The notes under the pieces are model-generated. The model did no database searches, was not told the origin of the DNA, and was given only the letters and a program-made list of their open reading frames with translations. A stretch of DNA of 64,000 bases from Phaeophleospora eucalypticola (taxonomy: Eukaryota; Ascomycota; Dothideomycetes; Mycosphaerellales; Mycosphaerellaceae), in the NCBI GenBank assembly GCA_022814565.1, contig JAKLNG010000002.1, positions 372,001 through 436,000 on the forward strand, given 5' to 3'. The translations under genes and the position numbers were made by a program. Of this stretch, positions 10,782-21,556 are shown piece after piece (the stretch's first letter is position 1; the number at the start of each line of letters is the position of its first letter).

Positions 10782-11980
10782 TCATGCCTTCGCGTATTCG
10801 TCCGCATCAATCGGGTCGCCTCGTCGCTGTGCCAGCCAAATTCGTCCACTCTCGTACACGCCGAGGTAGAGACCACTCCCCAACATCGTCCACACGCCTC
10901 GCAGCGCTCCTCCTCGAAAGAGACCCTTGAAGCCCGACTCCTGCATGACTTCCCTCGCGACCTGCAAGCTCGATTTTCGTGCTCGCGGCGCGGTGGCCTC
11001 TTTAATGCTTTCTATAGGTTTCTCTTTCACTTTCTGGACCGTCTTCCCTGTCGCGTCTACCAGCGCCTCCTTGGCAGCTTTTGCGCTCTCCTTTGCGGTG
11101 GCCTGAGAATCCGCTGGCCCTGTCTCGACTGCGGAAAGCATGATTCGAGTCTTGATCACATCGACCGGGGTTGTCACCACCGCCGCGATGCTGCCACCGG
11201 TGCCGGCACTAACAGCCGTAATCACTCCGCTCTCAAACAGCGTGTTTGTCCGAATCCCTCGCTCGTTCCTGTAGCGTCTTATGCTCTCTTTGATCTTCTC
11301 GAACATGGGGAACTGCATTGCGGTAAAAGGTAGATTCCGGCCTGCGAGCGCTGTGTATCCTCTCCAGAGCGCGAGTGGGTTCGTGCGGAAACGTTTGATG
11401 GTTTGCAGCGTAGCGTTGACTCGTGGGGCGTCTCGTTTCGAGTTGTCCACCATCTGAGCATTCTGCTTGATCACCTCTGCGGGTGTCAAGATTGCGCAGG
11501 AGACCAATTCAGCTGTTCCTGAGGCGGCGGCATGAATGAAGGGCGTGGGTACGAGAGGTTTCGAAGACGAGCCGATCGTCGGGTTCGCGTCGGAGAGGAC
11601 GGATTTGATTCCTTCGTAGGTCGTGAAGAAGGCACCCGAGGAGGGCAAGGTGGCTATGATGACGCTGCCGACGCCTTGGTAGACGCCCCGAAACATGTTG
11701 GGGTTGAAGCCGGTGTTGGCGCCATTGCGATAGAGCTTTGCATAGTCTGGACTCTGGAGACGGGTCTTGATCGTGTCGAGAGGGTCTGGAAAATGTCTGT
11801 CAGCACTGAGCTACATGATTGTTGACAGGCACTGGTATGCTCACAAACTATCAGATCTACTGTGAATGCCGCAAAGGCTCCGGCTCTGCAGTGAAGACGT
11901 CAGTGACGGGCCCTCTTTGTCGCCCAGGCATTGGAGAGGAAGACTCACATCCAGATGTCAGCATTGGTGTTGTCGGACAT
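10782..11980 (-). CDS. PET8: Mitochondrial carrier protein, S-adenosylmethionine transporter type (Pet8-like)
   Basis: The three-exon model (11949-11980, 11845-11885, 10782-11785) encodes 358 residues with all junctions in frame. It belongs to the SLC25 family of the inner mitochondrial membrane. The three repeat signatures are visible: PLDTIKTRLQS from P26, TPAEVIKQNAQ at P126 and TPVDVIKTR at P231. The E-x-x-K-Q second signature and the PSSGAFF segment after the first repeat favour the S-adenosylmethionine carrier subgroup, which exchanges cytosolic SAM for matrix S-adenosylhomocysteine. A linker rich in Ala and Lys lies between the two halves of the third repeat (about 245-305), making the protein longer than yeast Pet8. 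The first two exons are tiny (32 and 41 nt) and encode the start and most of the first helix. Carrier identity is secure; the substrate is inferred from motifs. Confidence 0.85.
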
Positions 11981-13586
11981 CTACGCCCTTCGCGATGGAG
12001 TGAGGTCGAGGTGCAGAAGGGAGAAGGTGCAAGAGGGAAACGGCGAGCGATGTGCTTCAGAATGAAGTTGGAGCTGCAAGCCGCGCTCAATGGCAACAAA
12101 CGGAAATGAATGATGTGGTTGGTGGGCAATCAAGAGATCTGATAAGTGCCGAGCCCACGGCATTGGAAGCCGAGGCCGAGAATGGCACGTGCCCAAGATC
12201 GGAGCTGAGGTGAGTGATATCAACTTCTTGCCAGCAACTTCATCCTTCACATCACCACCATCTTGAGAATGGAATGTTGACCAGGAGCGTTCAGTCGCAA
12301 AATACTGGGAAAGCTGATCCGAAAGGCTGGGACGAAGCTCAAAAGCAAACTGCGTTCACTCAGTGGCCTCTCCTGCCCGCCTTCTCTGCTGCAATACGAT
12401 TGTTCGTTTCATCGAGGATCTCATCACCACATGGCACCCGGTACCAGAACCGAGCAGCCTCTCATCGGTCTATCTTTGGGTCTACGTTCTTCTAGAGCGG
12501 AGTGTGCGGCCTAAACGTCTCTACAAAGATTTTAAAGATTCACGCCCTCGCCAAAGTACCTTCTAGCACTCTCGCGTGCCTCGATTGGCTCCTTTATCAG
12601 TCTTCTGAAATCGAATGCGGTTGCCGCTGGCTCACCTGTCGCTCCCCATCCTACGGGATCAGAACTGCGCTTTCGTGGTGCAATCACTCACACGAATGCT
12701 ATCGCCTTCCGAAAGAACCGAAGCCTGAAACCGACAACGCTGACGGGCGGGCGAGGATGATCGTGTTGCAAGTCATTCTCTGATGCCTCATCTCACAAGG
12801 AGCCTGAGGAGTCGAAGGACAATACCACCGCTGATGACCAATCTATGAAGCTCTTAGACTAATTCCTTCCCGTCTCACGTAACCATGGCGGCCTTGTGTC
12901 GTTTGGCAAGACATGCGCTGACATGTCGCACTTTCCGTCGACAGCGGTACTCGATGTGGACACGCAAACACTGCACAACGTTGAAGATCGTTGCCTCGAC
13001 GGTATCGGTGCGAAATGCGCGAGCAATCTGTTCACTCTCATCATTCCTCTATGGACGGACGTTCGGCGGAAGGCATCTGTTGCTCCTCCGCTCCCGGTCC
13101 CGCATCTCGCATCTCGCTCGCAACTCAAACCAACGTCCCACCGCAAACATCGAATTAGAAGCCGGCAGATGGCCTGCGACAAGGAATCGTCTCCGCAAGA
13201 CATGGTAAGCTGTCTGTACGCACGTCAACGCACACCTTCCATATTAGCAAGCCGAAGAAAACTCGTGAAACAGGCCACGCTGCTGAGCTGCGCAATGCCG
13301 AGCCATCCGTTTAGGCAACCGGTGCGAAAGCAGCATAACTGAGTTTATGCCACCGCAAAACAAGAGGATTGCACTGTGAGTGTGTACTCGGCAGCGACCG
13401 AACCGACAGCGCGCAGATCTTTGCAATACACGGAGCGAGGAGAACGACCATTTGCTGGATGAGAAGGTGGGAAGCAGCGTTGGTTGCGTCCTGCAGCGTG
13501 TTGGTATATTTACCACTCTTCCCTCGTGCAGCAACATCCTCATCCTTTGCAATTCATATTGCACTCTTTTCAGCATTTCGGCAAGA
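11981..13586. other. Intergenic region between divergent carrier and P450 genes
   Basis: This 1.6-kb stretch is bounded by two divergent start codons. Open frames occur on both strands but are short, overlapping and without domain signatures. I see no RNA gene or mobile element. Confidence 0.55.
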
Positions 13587-15487
13587 ATGTCTACTGCACC
13601 CCCGATCGATGTCTCGGGCATCTCGCGCGGCCTGGTCAGGCCAACTGACGTCTGGACGATTTGCCTCACTTTCATATCTCTCTACGTGATCGCTTCGGCT
13701 GGCCAGGCTATCTACGACGCCTTCTTTGGCCCTCTTTCGAAGTATCCTGGCCCTCCTCTACGAGCGCTTAGCAACTATCCTCGCCTCCTTGCCCTGGCCC
13801 GAGGAACCGAGTCTGAGGCAGCAGCAGCGCTGCATCAAAAGTACGGTCCTGTGGTGCGTATCGGCCCCCATGAGCTTTCGTACAACTCCGGAGCCGAAGC
13901 CTGGAAGGATCTTCATGGATTCAAAAAACTCGTCTACAAGGACCCATTCTTCTACAGAAAGCCGTTCAACAGGACCGATGGTCTCATCACGGCCGACGAT
14001 GAAACACATTCAAGGCAACGCAAGCTGCTGTCACATGCATTCGCGGACAAGACGCTGAAGGAGCTCGAACCCATGTTGAAGCAATGGGCTGGCAAAATGA
14101 AGAACAAGTTGATGGAGAAGGCCGAGATGAGGGAGTCTGTCGACTTGCTCAAGTACTACAATTGCACGACCTGTTAGTATAGACTGATGAGCGTTTCTGT
14201 TCCTGATATCCTAGCTTACACCTGACAGTCGACATCATGGGAGACCTCTGTTTCTCTGAAGGACTTGAGATGCTCGAGAACGGCGAATACTCGGGATGGG
14301 TCAAGACAATCTTCGCGGGCATCAAGGAGTAAGCGATACCATCATGCAATGTCTTCTCTCAATAGCACTAACAAGCCACTGCACAGAGCTTCGAAAATCA
14401 GGGCAATCAAATACACAAGTGCGCTGTCGTCCTGGCTCATCGACACTTTTATCATGAACAGCGAGACGGTCCGACACAAACAGGCAGAGCACTGGAACTA
14501 CAGTAAGAATCATCTGAAGTTCGACTTCACTACGCATTTTCTGACGTTTTACTCCCTACCTGCAGGCAAGCAAAGAGTCGACCGCCGACTGAACCGCAAG
14601 CCGGAGCGTACAGACCTCTGGACCAAGATTCTCGAAAAGAGTCAAGGACCTGGCGGCCTGTCGATCGACGAACACCACTCCATCGCTTCCCTCTTCATGG
14701 TCGCCGGCACTGAGACCACAGTAAGAACACACCTTCCACCTTAGACATGCAGAGCCAATCACACTGACCTCGCAACCATAGGCCACCGCCCTTAGCGGCG
14801 TCACCTACTACCTCCTGACCAGCAACCCGTCCTACCTCAAGAACCTGACCGCGGAAATCCGCAGCACCCACAGCACCTACGACGACATCACGCTCGAGTC
14901 CGTCGCGCGTCTCAAGTACCTGCACGCAGTCCTCCAGGAAGGCTTGAGAATGTATCCGCCCGTTCCTGTCGCTCTGCCTCGTCGAGTCCCGCAAGGCGGA
15001 GCCGTCCTGTGCGGCGAATTCGTCCCTGAAGGAACCAGTGTGGGCGTGCATCAATTCGCGACGTACCGCAGCGAAGAGCACTTCACGAAGCCGTACGAGT
15101 TCCACCCCGAGCGCTGGCAGGGTGCAAAGGAGTTTGAGGGGGATCATTTGGATGCTGTGGAGCCGTTTAGTGTGGGCGTAAGTCAGCACCCTCATGCCAG
15201 AAACGTTTCCTTGGAAGTGACTGAGCTAACGATTGTTGTTGTGCAGCCTCGCAATTGTCTAGGCAAGAACCTTGCTTGGCATGAGATGCGCTTGCTACTG
15301 GTGACAGTACTGTTGCATTTCGATCTTGAGCTGTTGGATGAGTCGAAGGAGTGGAATGACCAGAGAGTGTACACACTGTAAGTTGCTATTCTACTTCTCA
15401 GCACTCTGGAGCTGTTTGAGACTAATCGGTCTTTGCAGGTGGGAGAAGAAGCCTCTGATGGTGAAGTTGACCCCAGCCAAGGCGTAA
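13587..15487 (+). CDS. Cytochrome P450 monooxygenase
   Basis: The seven-exon model (13587-14172, 14229-14328, 14387-14502, 14566-14720, 14782-15177, 15247-15377, 15439-15487) encodes 510 residues, the normal size for a microsomal fungal P450. An N-terminal hydrophobic anchor (about 22-45) is followed by the proline-rich hinge KYPGPP. The oxygen-binding I-helix reads AGTETT, the K-helix ExxR is EGLR, and the meander has HPERW. The haem loop FSVGPRNCLG places the thiolate ligand at C455. The sequence resembles the large CYP65-like group that includes trichothecene and mycotoxin hydroxylases, but the substrate cannot be read from it. No polyketide synthase, NRPS or terpene synthase lies nearby, so it is not obviously part of a biosynthetic cluster. 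The start was chosen so that the anchor directly follows; an upstream extension has no such signal. Confidence 0.9.
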
Positions 15488-15771
15488 GAAGTCCTCGTTG
15501 CATGAGGAACATATCGGCAGCACGACGAATGAGACTAGACGCTTCCGTCCTGCAGAGCACGATGGCGATGAGAAAGATATGCATGGAATGGGCGGAGGAT
15601 AACTCTCTTCTTATTGACAGAGGAGACGGATGGGATGGCGTCTAGGAGCAGAAGATGGGGAACTTTTCCTCTCTGGCAAAGTATTACTCGTAACGATCGT
15701 AACGACGTGTATCCGTTCTACCACATCTCAAATTACCACCTTTCCCCCTTCCTTCCCCAGCTATCCGAGAT

Positions 15772-18700
15772 CTAATCCAGCTCCATCGAAAGCGGCAAGT
15801 TCCTCGAACTGGCGCCAACATAAACCGTCTTCTTGTTCTCACTCATGACCCAGTTCTGGCTGACGGTATCCCAGTTCGAAAGATCCCTCCTCAGCAGGTC
15901 GAAGCCTACCTGCACCGTCTGACCCGGCTCGATGGACACTTTGTCGAATCCGCGCAGCATGACTTTCGGGTCGTATTCGCCGCCAAGGGAGACGTATAGC
16001 TGTGCGACTTCCTGGCCGGCGCAGTGGCCTGTGTTGGTCACGTTCACCGTGACGTGGTACAAAGCGTCCCAGAGCTGAGGCGAGCCGCCTGGAGCGCCGC
16101 CGGCTGGGTGCAGAGGCTGCGCGCTGCCGTCCTGCGCACCAGCTGGCACGAAGGAGTTGTCGCCGTAGTCGGAGTAGCCGTACGCTTGCGTGAGGTCGGT
16201 GCTGTTGATCCACGAGTAGATGTACAACGGGATGCGCCGGAAGCTCTCCGGGAAGAGGTGCGAGGCGTTGGAGCTGCGGTAGCTGGGAGCGGGCTTGGTG
16301 TAGCCTGTCGTGGGCGTGTAGGGACCCGCGTTGAGATTGGTGACTTCCAGGCCGCTGTAGGTGAAGTTTGTGTACGAGAGACCGTAGCCGAACTCGTAGG
16401 TGGGCTTCACGTTTCGTTGATCGAAACCGCGGTAGTCGATGAAGACGCCTTCGGTGAAGTCGAACTGCGGGACCGGACCGTTCTGATGGTACAGGATGTC
16501 AGTGCCGTAGTCTGAGCGGTTGTTGCCGATGGTGTATGGCAGCTTTGCGCTAGGGTTGACTCTGCCGTAGAGCACGTCCGCGATAGAATTGCCAGATTGT
16601 TCGCCTGGAACGCCAGCCCACAGGATAGCGGTCACATTTGGATGATCCGCCCACTCTTGAATCTGGATCGGGCCAGTGCTGTGGACAACGAGAACGGTGT
16701 TGTTGCATGTCTTGGTAACGTTGATCAACATGGCCTCGGCTCCCTGCCAGAACGTCAAGTTGTTGCGGTCACCTTCACGAGGTATTAGCTTTGTCTGAAG
16801 ACGTCATCAGAGGAGGAATCATACCATAATTGTAGTCTGGATCCAAGAAACCTTCACCAGAATCCGCATTCGCGAAAGCGATGCAGACACCGCCAACTTC
16901 ACCAGCTCGCTTGGCGAGAGCAGGGATTTGGGTGTAAGCTCCGTTGCTGAGGATGGACTCATAAGCGCCATAATGATCCGTGATCTCACGCTGGATGGCC
17001 GCATCAGGGGTAATGAGGTATGGAAAGTTGCCAGATCCACTTCCCCAAGCCATTCCAAGGGTGCCCATATCGCAGCCTCTGTCTGCGCATCCGTTAGGGC
17101 CGAGAGGGTTGGGGCCAGCGTCTTCACCAAAGACAGCAGTCAGCTTTTCCTTTCCAGTCAATGGCAAAGCGTTGTTGGTGTTCTTCAGGAGGACAGTGCT
17201 ATCGGCGCCAATCTGTCGGATCAGTCTGCCGTGCTCCTGTCGTACGTCGACATGCTGATTGATGAGGCCGTAACCCCACTCTGGGCCTACGTATGAGTGA
17301 ATAGGTCCGTAGGTATCCATGGTCCAGCTGTTGAAGTTTGGCTCAATCTTCGACTTCTCACCTTCTACATAGTAGAAGCCCGAGAGGATTCGAGTTGCCA
17401 TGTCGTCGACTCTCCATTGAGGCACGGTGCCATTCTGTACTGCGATGGACAAGTTTCCGCCAAGGTAGCTGGCTCCAGAGTCAAATACAGTGTCACCAGG
17501 CATGGTCTAGCGAAAGGTCAGTCCATCAATCGTGCCAGTAGTTCGCTATAATGTGTTCCTTACCATGTCCAATCCTGCCAGAACGGAAGACACACCCGAG
17601 TGCGTCGCCTGCCAATCGCTCTGAATGAAACCCTGGAAGCCAAGCTCTCCCTTCAGGAGGTAGTTCATCGTGTAGCTGTTTTGGCAGCCATCCGAGTTGT
17701 TGATTCTGTGCGGTCTTATTAGCTGCTACCGCGACGGACAATGAAGTTTCGCTGCTGGGGAGTCACTTCATACCGGTTGTAGGAGCACATCACAGCTGCG
17801 ACGCCTGTAATTCGGGTTTCGTTAGCCTTGCCATACTTGAGATGATTCACACGTTCTATCCTTACCTGCGCGGACGGCATCAGCAAAAGGCCAGAGGTAC
17901 AACTCATGCATCGTAGTGTCGTCGATGTTGCTCGATCCCGGATACGTGATGTTGCCATATCCGAATTGCTCAGCCTCAGGAACCTGTCTGAAATGCTCCT
18001 GCTCGTTGCCTGCAAGATATCAGCTGTGTCTAATTAGTCGACCCGTCCTGGAAACATACCAATGAAATGCTTGGCAATCGCCATTTGCCCAGTGCTTTGA
18101 ACACCCTTGATGGTGTCGGCAAAGAGCACACCAGTCAGGTAGGGGTCGTTGCTGAATCCTTCCCAGTTACGACCACCTTCAGGGGATCTTCCCAGAGGAC
18201 CTGCAACTGGACCCAGAAGTCCGTTGACACCCTTGTCGCGGTACTCCTCTCCCATTGCTTGGCCTCTCAGCCAAGCCAGGCTTCGGCTCCAAGAAGCAGC
18301 AACGTTGACGCCAGCCGGAAAGACAGAGTTGAAGCTGATGAACAGTCAGCAGATGTTCTCCAATTGAAGGTCATCCATACTCAGTGAAGCGCATCGCCGT
18401 GGGTGAGTCCTGGAAGCACAGGCTGGGGACACCAAGTCGCGGCACGGAACCAGTGTTTCCAACACATGGCGACATAGACCAACCAGTTCCTGTCGTGATA
18501 TTGATCTTTTCCTCGAGCGTCATCTACTCGGCCCAGTTGGTCAGCCAAATGTCGAAGCATCGATAAAGCTCAGCAAGCGATACCTGTTGCACCATTGACA
18601 CAGCCTTTTGGTAGGCTGCAGACCAATCACCTTGGCCATTGGTCCACGGGCTTGGGTACTTTGGCGGAGAAGTCTGGTTGGATTGCGCTCCTTGCACTGC

Positions 18701-18882
18701 GAGAGGATTTGGCGAGATAGCATCTTCATACGTGACGTTTGGGAACTAAAGCTTCGTGTCAGTAACAAACACGGCTGATCGAGGCTGAGTTGCTTTCTCA
18801 CTGGTGCAGAGCTGTTGCCCTCTTGCGCTAGCACAGTCGCCGCGGTACACAGCAATGTGCTGATGATGATTTTCGCGCCCAT
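15772..18882 (-). CDS. Secreted beta-glucosidase, glycoside hydrolase family 3
   Basis: The nine-exon model (18802-18882, 18584-18745, 18381-18523, 18060-18334, 17866-18009, 17774-17804, 17564-17705, 16825-17506, 15772-16772) encodes 886 residues. A signal peptide (about 1-19, ending VLA) indicates secretion. The catalytic nucleophile is D309 in QSDWQA, and the likely acid/base is E544 in ADSGEG. Their spacing is close to that of characterised Aspergillus enzymes. KHFIG and CSYNR of the sugar-binding (beta/alpha)8 barrel are intact, and the C-terminal part has the fibronectin-III-like domain (VTNTGHCAGQEVAQLYV). Many N-x-S/T sequons suggest glycosylation. It should cleave terminal beta-glucosyl residues from cellobiose or plant glucosides outside the cell. 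A TATAAA on the coding strand lies at 18964-18969. A 31-nt exon (17774-17804) encodes the CSYNR block. Confidence 0.95.
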
Positions 18883-19738
18883 CTTGTGAGATGCCAAAGA
18901 GTCTCGATGGCACGTCGACGCGTTCAGCTTCCTCCTGGAGAAACAGCTGAGGTCATCGGCGGCTTTATACAAGCTTCAAAAGTGCGTGGCTGAATGCTCG
19001 GGTTTTGCTCTGCGCCCGCACATGGGCAAACTTTGATCCTTCGCCTTACGCTATAGACCGTCTTGGCATTGGCGTCTGTCGGATTGTCCTGTTTAGGCTG
19101 GACTGGTAGCATTTTGTGAGGCAAAAGGGAAGGAGGTTTATGTAACCCTAGCCGGTGCTGTTACCACGCCCACAAAACGACACATTGGGGCCCCGCGATG
19201 TGGAGTGCCATGTGGTGCAAAACCACAAGACGGCATGTTTCTCGGTCTTGGTACTTTGCACGCGGCATGTCGGACCGTCGTTCCTCTTCTCGAATGCCGA
19301 TGCGTGTCATGAACAGCTCTTTAATCACCTTTTCTTGTGCGCAAGTTGCGACACACTTTGAGAAAGTCAATTCTGGAGACTTTTCAAATGCCGCGAGTCT
19401 GCATTTAGCGTTCGTCCAACGACCACCGGATGATTGTCTCACGTCAACAAGACCGTGTAACGCTGTGACGGTTCACGCGTGGCACACTTGCTCACCTTGT
19501 CACTACTGCGCTCGAGAACATCCATGAAGTACCATTCGGTAGGGTTGGTCTCATGGACACTCGTTCAGCTGCTGGTGAGCAGGTCCTTGGCTTGTTGGAG
19601 TCCACACTTCTTGGTGCTCGCAGGACGCTCGTAAGCCGGATGCGAAACCCAACGCAAGAAGCACCGTGATTTCAGGCTGAATCGGCCTGAGGCCTGATGC
19701 TTCCTTCGTGACAGCGCAAGCTTAAATGAGCTGCCAGA
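18883..19738. other. Upstream region of the beta-glucosidase gene
   Basis: Apart from the TATA box there is nothing I can support here. Short open frames on both strands lack domain character. Confidence 0.5.
18964..18969 (-). promoter_or_regulatory. TATA box of the GH3 beta-glucosidase gene
   Basis: A perfect TATAAA on the minus strand lies about 82 nt upstream of the ATG at 18882, a plausible position for a fungal core promoter with a short 5' leader. It was identified by sequence only. Confidence 0.5.
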
Positions 19739-20373
19739 TCACAAGCAATCCCACTGATCGACATGAAATCCAGCGATGACAGTATAAGTGGAACAGAGGC
19801 TGAAACAGAGAGCACCGGCAAAGTCTCTCAGCATCTGGAACTTGACAGACGTCGGCTTTGGGAAGACCGTGGGCTTTCGTTCATTGATTGATGACCGAGA
19901 AGCTCCCCAATGTTCGCGCAGGCCATGTTCCTGAAACTGAGGTATCCAAATTCGAGGTGCAAGTGCTTCATCCGGGGAATTTGATGTCGCTGAGCTGGCA
20001 GACGTGGCTCGTATAGGTTGGTGTTCTTCGGTCGACATGTTCATTCTTTCGCGAATTCGTAGTGGAGAAGTCTCGTTCAATCAAATCGCTGTTGAGGAAA
20101 TGCTGCATCGCGGGCATTCTCACGATGTGACACTCACTGAATGCAGAGAATACCGCTGCTCGTACTCAAGCTGACACACATGAAGACGGGAGGCCTGATC
20201 TCGAAATATCGCGGAAGCGATGTTAATTCGCTGTCTGTGCCTGAGTTCTCGTTATTTGTCGATGCGATGTAGTGGCAGAGAACTGTTGCCATGCTGGTGA
20301 GAACAGTAGTTATCAGGCCTAGAAGTCGGCCGAAGGTGTTGCGGAGATAGAGTGGGACTAACTCCTCACGCAT
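19739..20373 (-). other. Possible uncharacterised gene or gene remnant with hydrophobic segments
   Basis: Two adjacent open frames on the minus strand (20134-20373 and 19739-20044) each contain a membrane-helix-like stretch: LITTVLTSMATVLC in the upstream one and GALCFSLCSTYTVIAGF in the downstream one. The first begins with a proper ATG at 20373. The second has ATGs at 20044 and 20038, preceded by an in-frame stop. A GTGAGT donor follows the first frame at about 20137, but the nearest acceptors would give introns of only 35-45 nt, and I found no join that keeps the frame. It may be a decayed gene, a multi-exon gene with poorly read junctions, or chance. No family is recognised. Confidence 0.2.
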
Positions 20374-21556
20374 GGAAGACTCGGGCTTGGCATGGACAGG
20401 GATACTTCAGTGGCTGCAGGCTGGGAGGGAAGGAGCCCTCGGAGCACCTCATCATGGCCGCCGCATCCAGCAAGAGGAAGGAGCTGCGCTATCTTAGTAT
20501 CAATAAATATTTTTCTGCTGTCGCGTGACTCGGATGGCGATATGCAACTATCGTGCAGCTATCGGTTGGATTGCGCATGCTAGCGTTGTATGCCGCAGCT
20601 GGTGCGTCTCAGGCTGGAGGCGCTGCACGACGCCAGAGGTTTCTATGGGAAACTTTTGGGAGCGCTAATGATTCACCATCAGGACCTTTGGGCAACAGAC
20701 ACCATCAATCGCGAGACGAGGTCAGCAACGGATGTTTTCGGGATGACAGAAACTGTGGCAAGTCCAGAATTGGAGTGTCGCGCGAGGAAGGATGTGAGTT
20801 GCAGATGTTCATCAAATGGGGTTGCCAAACAGAGGTGCAGAGGCCCCTTTCTGCTGATTGGCCGCGGTCCATCTAGCCGGAGGATGTCTTGGCAACGAAC
20901 TGGAATGGCGCGCGGCATAAGGAATCTTTCCAGCGGCGAGCGTGCGAGAAAAGAAACGAGCAGGCGGAGAGATGCACCCATGGGTGAGAATGAGGAGTGA
21001 GACGGCGCTGGAGAAAGGCGTGGAGGGGTGGCGCCCAGGGAGAGTCACATCGAGCAGAAAGAAGAAACGGAATCATGGATGGATCTTGAGTGATGATCCG
21101 TGATCCGTGAGAAGCGCGGTCGGCAGAGTAGTGTGCAGGCCAGCGCTGCACCTTCCCGCCGCCATCTGCGCGTCGCACCTGCCAATTGGCCGGGCGCGCC
21201 TTCCTCCTCCCTATCCGCCGGCGAGGGAGCATCCGCCACCAGCTCGCGAGCGGGCGTCGAGATGCAGTCGTGCTGCAGTTATCCTGCTCCTCTTCCACCC
21301 TTTGTCGCCCACCACGAGAGAGGGTCGTCGTCACCCCGGCAAGCCCATTCTCGCTTCTGTTCCCTGTTATTTCTTGTCGTTCATGTCACTCGTTCTTCTC
21401 CGCTCACGCTCATTATCCTGCTGCTGCTGCTGACCTTGTTCATCACCTGTCGTTCTTTCCGCTTGGTTTTGTTTGCTCCTTCCGCCCTTGCTTCATCCAC
21501 CATCGACCGCCCACTTCCCTAGACCGCTGGGCGCTTGGCCCTCTTCACGCCCAGAA
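20374..21556. other. Upstream region and C/T-rich leader of the arylsulfotransferase-family gene
   Basis: No gene is seen. The last 250 nt before 21557 are strongly C/T-rich and include a (CTG)5 run at about 21418-21432, typical of a fungal promoter and 5' untranslated leader. Confidence 0.5.

Noticed and set aside
12896..13342. 148-codon plus-strand frame upstream of the P450 gene.
   Set aside because: It overlaps open frames on both strands and shows no recognisable motif, so it is treated as non-coding spacer.
13587..15487. Possible secondary-metabolite biosynthetic cluster around the P450.
   Set aside because: No polyketide synthase, NRPS, terpene synthase, or prenyltransferase is seen within the window, and flanking genes are a carrier and a glycoside hydrolase.
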